Assembly: GCA_028873825.1 (NCBI GenBank)
Contig: JAPPNM010000064.1
Span: forward strand, 1-36,037
Direction of reading: 5' to 3'
Length of the DNA stretch: 36,037 bases
Source of the DNA: Gemmatimonadota bacterium
GTDB lineage: Bacteria > Gemmatimonadota > Gemmatimonadetes > Longimicrobiales > Gaopeijiaceae
Part shown: piece by piece, positions 25,990-31,701 of the stretch
Position numbering within the stretch: position 1 is the first letter of the stretch
Layout of the letters: each line of letters begins with the position of its first letter
The notes under the pieces: generated by a model
What the model saw: only the letters and a program-made list of their open reading frames with translations
Databases searched by the model: none
Told to the model about the DNA's origin: nothing
Translations under genes and position numbers: made by a program

Positions 25990-26798
25990 CGAGAAGATCC
26001 GCCGTTCGGCGGCGCCCGGGGAGGGCGACGCCGTATCCGGCCGTCCAGAGCCGGGGTCACCGTGCCGCGCTCGCGCAGGTACTCCACGAACGCCGCGCGG
26101 ATCAGTATGCCGAGGTCCTCGCGCGCCCCGGCCCCGACGTCCCACAGCACGCTCCACTCCCCCCCGCCGTTGACCAGGTAGTCGACCGTGGCGAGGCGGT
26201 AGGCGCGGTCCGGGTCGACCGGCTCCCCGTTTATGCGGACGCCGACGGCGTCGTCCCCGTCCAGCTCCATCGTCCATCCCGCGATGGGCTCCCCGGTCGT
26301 GCGCGCGATCTGGTCGGCCAGCTCCTCCAGCTGCGCGCCCGAGAGGGTGAGCACGACGACGAAGTTCTCGAACGGCAGCAGTTCGTAGGCGTGCCGCATG
26401 AGGATCGGCCCCGCCGCCAGGGGCACCCTGATGCCCCCCTCGTTGACCAGGGAGACGTGTACGGTGTCGCGGGCGTAACGGCGGGCTGCGTGCAGGAGCG
26501 CCTCCGCGACCAGGTTGTCGAGCGTACCTTCCGGGTCGGCCTTGACGAAGTCGCCGGACGCGTGGCCGAGCACCTCGGCGAGCTGCTCGCCGAGCCGCTC
26601 CCGGTACGGCGCGATCAGCGCCTCGATGTCGCGCGCCGCGTCGAGGCTGTCCGTTATCCGGACGAAGCCGGCCGCCGGCGCGCGGACGGCGACGGCGGCG
26701 GGGGGCGGCTCCGGCGGCGGCGCGTTGGCGCAGGCGGCCGGGAAGAGTGCGGCGGCGGGCGCGCCGAAAACGAACCGGGTCTTCATCTTCGCGAACAT
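25956..26798 (-). CDS. Lipoprotein with only the 5'-nucleotidase C-terminal domain
   Basis: About 280 residues. The N-terminus has a signal peptide and lipobox LFPAAC, followed by a Pro/Ala-rich linker. The rest is a 5_nucleotid_C domain: FVKADPEGTLDNLVAEALLHA, LVNEGGIRVPLAAGPI, the substrate loop YELLPFENFVVVLTLSGAQL and YRLATVDYLVNGGGEW. It has no metallophosphoesterase motifs; those are in the separate gene at 17651-18631. Starts at 26798 or 26786 are both possible. The last 25 or so codons read Arg/Pro-rich sequence overlapping the CDF gene, which suggests a decayed 3' end. Confidence 0.82.
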   Translation of the reverse strand: MFAKMKTRFVFGAPAAALFPAACANAPPPEPPPAAVAVRAPAAGFVRITDSLDAARDIEALIAPYRERLGEQLAEVLGHASGDFVKADPEGTLDNLVAEALLHAARRYARDTVHVSLVNEGGIRVPLAAGPILMRHAYELLPFENFVVVLTLSGAQLEELADQIARTTGEPIAGWTMELDGDDAVGVRINGEPVDPDRAYRLATVDYLVNGGGEWSVLWDVGAGAREDLGILIRAAFVEYLRERGTVTPALDGRIRRRPPRAPPNGGSSRYSGARAVASR

Positions 26799-26946
26799 CG
26801 TGCCGATAATCCTGGCCCTCCGGGCGCGACCGCGCCATGGCACGCCGGCGCCATTCGTCCAATGAGCAACCCGGAGCGAAGCCGCCGGTCGGGCCGCTAA
26901 ATTGCACACCCGAACCGTGACCCGAGCGCAATGAGGCAGCCCACCC

Positions 26947-27693
26947 ATGAGAGAGCCGATCGCTATGTGCTTCAGCGGGGGAAAGGACAGCGCGCTCGCC
27001 CTGCAGGCCATCCGGCAGGCGGGCGAGTACCGCGTGCGGACGCTGATCACCACCGTCACCGGCGGCTACGACCGCGTCAGCATGCACGGCGTGCGGCGGT
27101 CGCTGGTGCGCGCCCAGGCCGCGTCGCTCGGCATCCCGCTGGCCGAGGTCGCGGTGCCGCCCGAGCCGTCCAACGAGGCCTACGAACGTGCCATGGGGCG
27201 CGAGTTCGACCGCCAGCGCACCGCCGGAATTAGCCGGATCGGGTTCGGCGACATCTTCCTCGAGGACCTCCGGGAGTACCGCGAGCGGCAGCTGGCGGAG
27301 CGGGGCCTCGAGGCGGTCTTCCCGCTCTGGCGGCGGTCCACCGCGCGGCTGGCGCGATCATTCATCCGGGACGGCTTCGAGGCGACGGCCGTGTGCGTCA
27401 GCCTAGCCGCGCTGGACGCCTCCTTCGCCGGACGCCCCTTCGACGCCGCCTTCCTCGCCGACCTCCCCGAGTCCGCCGACCCCTGCGGCGAGAACGGCGA
27501 ATTCCACACCTTCGTCAGCGCCGGACCCGTCTTCGCCCGGCCCGTCCCGGTAGCGCGCGGCGAGGTTGTGGAGCGGGACGGTTTAGCCTTCTGCGATCTG
27601 GTCGCGGCCGGGCGGTCCGCGAGCGAGCCCCCGGCGCCGCGCCGGGCGGTGAGGCGCCGGGACGGGCGGGCGCGACAAACGACGAAAAAGTAA
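26947..27693 (+). CDS. Dph6-type PP-loop ATPase (adenine nucleotide alpha hydrolase family)
   Basis: A 248-residue cytoplasmic protein with the PP-loop SGGKDS at residues 10-15 and the family's C-terminal signature DPCGENGEFHTFV. Archaeal and eukaryotic relatives are diphthine-ammonia ligases; bacteria lack diphthamide, so the bacterial role is unknown, perhaps ATP-dependent amidation or adenylation of another substrate. The last 20 or so codons (PRRAVRRRDGRARQTTKK) fall in sequence related to the repeat element and are probably acquired. It is followed after 56 bases by a CoA-transferase family gene. Confidence 0.85.
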   Translation: MREPIAMCFSGGKDSALALQAIRQAGEYRVRTLITTVTGGYDRVSMHGVRRSLVRAQAASLGIPLAEVAVPPEPSNEAYERAMGREFDRQRTAGISRIGFGDIFLEDLREYRERQLAERGLEAVFPLWRRSTARLARSFIRDGFEATAVCVSLAALDASFAGRPFDAAFLADLPESADPCGENGEFHTFVSAGPVFARPVPVARGEVVERDGLAFCDLVAAGRSASEPPAPRRAVRRRDGRARQTTKK

Positions 27694-27731
27694 ACCATGC
27701 ATTACATATTGTAATGTAAACATTACACTCC
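27645..27731 (-). repeat. Degenerate, internally deleted copy of the inverted-repeat element
   Basis: The GC part (27645-27680, with AGGCGCCGGG and GGCGCGAC) aligns with 33560-33590 of the copy at 33523-33767. The AT part (27699-27727) aligns with the reverse complement of the core of copy 1, at about 25 of 30 positions. The AATAGC hairpin between them and both termini are missing. It spans the end of the PP-loop ATPase gene and the leader of the next gene. Confidence 0.55.
27710..27727. promoter_or_regulatory. 18-bp palindrome before the CoA-transferase family gene
   Basis: TGTAATGTAAACATTACA has 8-base arms around AA. A third arm, CATTACA, lies just upstream at 27700-27706, so alternative hairpins can form. 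It ends 22 bases before the ATG at 27750. A weak TTACAT-N16-TACACT promoter overlaps it. It could be an operator or simply the element's core hairpin. Confidence 0.4.
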
Positions 27732-27749
27732 AAGCCAAGTAATAGCGCC

Positions 27750-28922
27750 ATGTCCCTTCCTCGTGCCCTCCGCGGCGTCAGAGTCCTCGATCTGTCCCGG
27801 CTCCTTCCCGGGCCCTTCCTGACCATGATCCTCGCCGACATCGGCGCCGATGTCGTCAAGGTGGAGGAGCCGCGCCGGGGCGACTACATGCGCGACTTCC
27901 CCCCCCGCGGCGAGGGCGCCTCGGGGCGCTACCTGGCGGTGAACCGCAACAAGCGCTCGGTCACGATCAACCTCAAGGACGAAGGCGAACGCGAGCGGTT
28001 CCTCCGCATGGCCGCCCGCGCCGACGTCGTGGTCGAGAGCTTCCGTCCCGGAGTGATGGACCGGCTGGGCGTCGGTTACGCGGCGCTTCGCGAGCGCAAC
28101 GAGCGCATCGTCCTCTGTTCCATCTCGGGATACGGGCAGACCGGTCCCTACCGCGGCCGCGCCGGGCACGACATCAACTACCTCGCGCTCGCCGGGGTGC
28201 TCGCGATGAGCGGCCAGGACCCCGACGGTCCGCCCGCCCTCGCCGGCGTGCAGATCGCCGACTTGGGCGGCGGCGCGTTGTGGGGCGCCGTCGCCATCCT
28301 TGCCGCCCTGATCGACCGGGACCGCACCGGCCGGGGCGCCCACCTGGACATTTCCATGACCGAGGGCGCCGCCGCCCTGCTGGCCGGCGAGTTCGGCATA
28401 GCGAAGGCCGAACTTTCCCCCCCGACCCGCGGGACCGGACTCCTGAACGGCGGCGCGGCCCGCTACGGGACCTACAGGACGAGCGACGGGAGGTATCTCA
28501 GCGTGGGGGCGCTCGAACCGCGGTTCCTGGCGCGGCTGGAGGCGGCGACGGGCCTCGAGCCGAAACCGGGAGCCGCCGAAGACCGAGGGTTGCGACGCCG
28601 GCTGGCGCGGATCGTCGCCAGCCGGACGCGAGACGAATGGGCGCGCATCCTGGCCGGGCACGACTGCTGCTGCGAACCCGTCCTCGAGCTCGACGAGGTG
28701 CCGGAACACCCGCTGCACCGCGAGCGCGGCCTCTTCTTCGAGATCGCCGAAGCGGACTCCGCCGGGACGCTGCAGGTGCGCACCCCGCTCGGGTTGCCGG
28801 AGGGTCGTCGTCCCGCCCCGGCCCTCGGCGAACACAACGCCGAGGTCTTCCGGGAGTACGGGGTGGAGGAGCTCTCCGGCGGACCGGGCGACGCGGCCGG
28901 CCGAGCGGGCTCCGGGGAGTGA
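27750..28922 (+). CDS. CaiB/BaiF family III CoA-transferase, alpha-methylacyl-CoA racemase-like
   Basis: A 390-residue cytoplasmic enzyme with the family start [20 protein letters not shown] and [12 protein letters not shown], then [12 protein letters not shown]. The segment [12 protein letters not shown] places a His at 140 and ADLGGG an Asp at 171. The 31-residue spacing is close to that of the His/Asp catalytic pair of alpha-methylacyl-CoA racemase, which epimerises 2-methylacyl-CoA esters in branched-chain lipid breakdown. Transferases of the family use an Asp corresponding to the one in GHD, so a transfer role is not excluded. The gene stands in the same direction as the PP-loop ATPase; the gap holds element-derived palindromes. 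Confidence 0.87.
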   Translation: MSLPRALRGVRVLDLSRLLPGPFLTMILADIGADVVKVEEPRRGDYMRDFPPRGEGASGRYLAVNRNKRSVTINLKDEGERERFLRMAARADVVVESFRPGVMDRLGVGYAALRERNERIVLCSISGYGQTGPYRGRAGHDINYLALAGVLAMSGQDPDGPPALAGVQIADLGGGALWGAVAILAALIDRDRTGRGAHLDISMTEGAAALLAGEFGIAKAELSPPTRGTGLLNGGAARYGTYRTSDGRYLSVGALEPRFLARLEAATGLEPKPGAAEDRGLRRRLARIVASRTRDEWARILAGHDCCCEPVLELDEVPEHPLHRERGLFFEIAEADSAGTLQVRTPLGLPEGRRPAPALGEHNAEVFREYGVEELSGGPGDAAGRAGSGE

Positions 28923-29043
28923 GAGTCGCGCCCCGCCGGCCAACCCGGTCAAGGAAACCGTGGGCGCGGGGGACGGGGCGAAGGCGAGCTAACGGCTGAA
29001 CTTCCGAGGGGAGGGGGGAGGGCGGGCCGACCCGGGAACGTTG

Positions 29044-29421
29044 TCATCGGAAACCCAGCGCGGCCGCGACCTTCGCCTGTCGGCGGTCTAACGTCCAGAA
29101 CGCGACCGCCCCCGGCTCAGGGGCCGCGTAAAGGGCGGTGGCGACGTGCCAGAGGTCGGCGCCGCGAAGGCTGCCGGCCTCGAGCGCGGACTTCATCTCG
29201 GGCGAGAGGGGCCGGTGGGCAAGGATCCAGCCGATGCGGGCCAGAACGTTGGCGGGCACCGGCCGGCGCTCGCGCCCGCAGGCGGCCCTCAGTTCGGCTT
29301 CAAGGAGATTCGAGGACACCAGGCGCGAATAGCCCGCCAGGCGGTCGGCCAGGGCTTCCGCGCCCGCTTCCGCAAAGGCAAGGGCCACGACAACCGAAGT
29401 GTCGACGTACGCGACGCTCAC
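29044..29421 (-). CDS. PIN-domain toxin (VapC-like)
   Basis: A 125-residue predicted ribonuclease toxin. PIN acidic residues are in place: Asp7 in AYVDTS, Glu43 in LEAELRAA, Asp89 in GADLWHVATAL and Asp112 in LDRRQ. The start is GTG, overlapping the antitoxin stop as GTGA, so the two are translationally coupled. VapC toxins cut tRNA or rRNA; the target here is unknown. The 121 bases between this gene and the CoA-transferase family gene hold no evident feature. Confidence 0.88.
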   Translation of the reverse strand: MSVAYVDTSVVVALAFAEAGAEALADRLAGYSRLVSSNLLEAELRAACGRERRPVPANVLARIGWILAHRPLSPEMKSALEAGSLRGADLWHVATALYAAPEPGAVAFWTLDRRQAKVAAALGFR

Positions 29422-29693
29422 GCGTTGCGGTCGGCGAGAAAGCGGGCGAGGCCGCCGGGATTCGGCGGACCGGGTTCGAGGGGGCTGCGGGGATCCTCGG
29501 CGGGGATCACGATCCCGCGCTTCTCGAGCCGCGCGAAATGTTCCTCGACGCTCGTGGGCTTGGGCGCCAGGGGACGGATCTCAGCCACGGGGTCGCCCCG
29601 GTAGCTGATCGTGACGGGCGTGCCCTCGCGGACCAGCCTCAGGACCTCGGAGAACTTGGCCTTGGCCTCGTAGGTGGAGTAGACGGGGTTCAT
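29418..29693 (-). CDS. Phd/YefM-type antitoxin
   Basis: A 91-residue protein with the Phd/YefM N-terminal DNA-binding fold: YSTYEAKAKFSEVLRLVREG then PVTISYRGDPVAEIRPL. The remaining 45 residues, Pro/Glu-rich, would wrap the PIN toxin. It is first in the two-gene operon; the promoter and inverted repeat directly before its ATG fit autoregulation. No ribosome-binding site is present, and the promoter position suggests a leaderless message. Confidence 0.88.
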   Translation of the reverse strand: MNPVYSTYEAKAKFSEVLRLVREGTPVTISYRGDPVAEIRPLAPKPTSVEEHFARLEKRGIVIPAEDPRSPLEPGPPNPGGLARFLADRNA

Positions 29694-29696
29694 GAG

Positions 29697-29727
29697 GTCA
29701 GTATAACTAGTCTGACTGGTTTGTCAA
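29697..29727 (-). promoter_or_regulatory. Sigma-70-like promoter and operator of the toxin-antitoxin operon
   Basis: On the minus strand TTGACA (29727-29722) and TATACT (29705-29700) are separated by 16 bases. Only 6 bases lie between the -10 box and the ATG, so transcription would start at or next to the start codon. An inverted repeat GTCAG-N10-CTGAC (29697-29716) covers the -10 box, a likely antitoxin operator. Confidence 0.65.
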
Positions 29728-29823
29728 CGAACAGGCTACCGCTGCCTTGGCACCGCCACTGCCGCCACGCCGGGATTGACCGCGATCAGTGCGGTACGGT
29801 TAACCCTCGCCGACGGGCGTGTG

Positions 29824-30528
29824 TCACGATGCGGGTCCCGCGCCTCGTCGGTTCAGCGCCCCCGACACGATCGTGGTCACGTGCAGGTTGAGCCCGTGGT
29901 TGACCCGCAGACCGAAGACCCCGTCGGTCGAGAGGGTCCCCCGGGGACAGGACCAGACCTGCTCGCCGTTGACGAAGAAGCGCAGTTCGTCGCCGTCGGC
30001 CTCCAGTGCGAGGACGTTCTTGGCCGTGGCCCGCTCCTCCGGCTTGGTGGCGAAGGACATGACGGCCGCGTGGGGGGTCCAGTCCCGCACCACGGCCGTG
30101 CCCGCGCCGGAGCGCGTCTTCACCAGGAACTCCCCGCCCTCGCGCACCAGGAAGTAGGTGTAGCGTTGGCCGGGGCCCTGCAGGTCTCCGCCGCCCACGA
30201 AGAAGCCGAAGGCCTCGCGGCGTCCCTCCGGGTCGAAGAGGTAGGTTTCGGACTCGATCCTGAAGTCGCCGGCGGCGACCGAATCGGGGTGGTAGGCGAT
30301 GAGCGCGGGACCGGTGGTGACGTGCAGGCCGGGGGGCATGGCGACCAGGTAGAGGTCGTCCATGGAAGCGCCCTCCCGGTCGAAGCGGACCTCCCAGCCT
30401 TCGGGGTATTCGAGCTCGGGGGGATCCTCCTGAGCGGTGGCGGGCGGTGTAGTGACGATGAGGGCGGCGGCGGCAGCGAGTGCGGAGGCGACGATGGGTG
30501 ACGCGAGCTTGAGGGTCGGTCCGGGCAT
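29824..30528 (-). CDS. Secreted protein, ConA/LamG-like fold suspected
   Basis: A 234-residue protein from the ATG at 30528, which has AAGGA 6 bases upstream. A signal peptide (SALAAAAALIVTTPPATAQ) precedes the mature start EDPPELEYPEGWEVRFD. The body is beta-rich, with GDFRIESETYLFDP, FGFFVGGGDLQGPGQRYTYF, NVLALEADGDELRFFVNGEQVW and the late GLRVNHGLNLHV, a pattern like LamG or family-16-type jelly rolls that bind or cut sugars. No catalytic pair is visible. The fold is inference; the function is unknown. Confidence 0.65.
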   Translation of the reverse strand: MPGPTLKLASPIVASALAAAAALIVTTPPATAQEDPPELEYPEGWEVRFDREGASMDDLYLVAMPPGLHVTTGPALIAYHPDSVAAGDFRIESETYLFDPEGRREAFGFFVGGGDLQGPGQRYTYFLVREGGEFLVKTRSGAGTAVVRDWTPHAAVMSFATKPEERATAKNVLALEADGDELRFFVNGEQVWSCPRGTLSTDGVFGLRVNHGLNLHVTTIVSGALNRRGAGPAS

Positions 30529-30845
30529 GGTATTTCCTTGGCGTGCGAGGGGTTGGGGCGGGTGGCCGGGTCGTTGTGCGGGGGTTCGTGCGGGGAGAAG
30601 AGCGCCGGATCCGCCGCACCCGGTTCTCCGCGTGCCGACGGGAGACCTTGGCGGATCCCTGGGACACGCCCAGTCTGATGGCCCGTGCGGCGCATGACAA
30701 CCCCTCACGCCCGGCTACCCTGCTCTCGCCGAGGCCGGGGAAGGACACCGGCGCGCCCCCGGCCGAAACGCCGGACTCCCTGTTCGCCTCGACGCACCGT
30801 TCCTCGGGGGCTCTCGCCGCAGCGCGGATCGGGAGGCGGAACGAC
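30529..30845. other. Gene-free interval
   Basis: 317 bases between two minus-strand genes. It would contain the promoter for the secreted protein at 29824-30528. Reading frames here run in unlikely Arg/Pro-rich composition and are not supported as genes. No repeat-element sequence or strong hairpin was recognised. Confidence 0.5.
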
Positions 30846-31697
30846 CTACCTGTTCCTCGTCACCGAGCGCTCGCGAAACCGCAGCGACCCCACGACGCCG
30901 AAACCGCCCTCGACGTTCTGGACGGGCGGGACATCGAAGGCGATCCCGCTATGGCCGGTGGTGAGAAACGCGTGCAGGTGCTCGTCGAAGGCCACGACAT
31001 CCAAAGTCATCGGGTCGGTGAAGGCATTGTCGATCGCATGCCGGGGCACCCGGATACCGACGGAGGCCGTGTCGATCTCCGCGTGCCAGGGGTCGCACCC
31101 TGAACGGCCGTCGCAGTCGCTGCGGAATGAAACGATGTAGCGGTGCGCGGCAAGGCTCGGCGTCCAGGACGCGGAGAGTGTGGCCTCGTCGTCCGCGCCC
31201 GACAATACTGCGTCCTCGATTTCGAATCCTCCCACGATGCGGGTGACTCCGGTGGCCGTCTTCCGGTCCCGGGCCCGAGCCTCCACCCTGTAGACGCCGC
31301 CGGGCTCCAGCTCCGCTTCGGGAGTGACGCAGACGTGGTCCTCAGGCTCGTGGTACAACGACATTCGGCCCAACCGGTTCTCGCAGGGTTCGTAGTCCCG
31401 AAACGGCCGTCCGGCGGCAGCCGCGCGGGCACTGTCCCACCACGCAATCAGCTCCCACTCGTCGCCCGCAGCCCCCGGGGCACGCCGGTGGATGGCGACC
31501 GAGACCTCGGAAAGCGTGCTTGCCGTGTCGGTGGCCACGAGCAGGATCGGATGCTCGGTGAAGTCTGCGTTCAGCAGGGCATACATCGCCGTCTGGTGCG
31601 TCCACCACGGCGGCTCCACAATACTGTCGCACCCGGCCATGCTCGCCAACCCGAGGCCCACCAGGGCGCAGGCGAGGTGGTTGCGGCGGGCGTCCAT
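30846..31697 (-). CDS. DUF4249-like lipoprotein
   Basis: A 283-residue lipoprotein from the ATG at 31697. The lipobox is ASMAGC (Cys about 22). Two Ig-like regions follow (ADFTEHPILLVATDTAS; EPGGVYRVEARARDRKT), and the end NVEGGFGVVGSL matches the usual C-terminus of DUF4249 proteins, found beside TonB-dependent receptors mainly in Bacteroidota and relatives. It starts 4 bases after the stop of the TonB receptor gene and is very likely its operon partner, perhaps a surface substrate-binding or lid protein. Confidence 0.72.
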   Translation of the reverse strand: MDARRNHLACALVGLGLASMAGCDSIVEPPWWTHQTAMYALLNADFTEHPILLVATDTASTLSEVSVAIHRRAPGAAGDEWELIAWWDSARAAAAGRPFRDYEPCENRLGRMSLYHEPEDHVCVTPEAELEPGGVYRVEARARDRKTATGVTRIVGGFEIEDAVLSGADDEATLSASWTPSLAAHRYIVSFRSDCDGRSGCDPWHAEIDTASVGIRVPRHAIDNAFTDPMTLDVVAFDEHLHAFLTTGHSGIAFDVPPVQNVEGGFGVVGSLRFRERSVTRNR

Positions 31698-31701
31698 GGG
31701 G

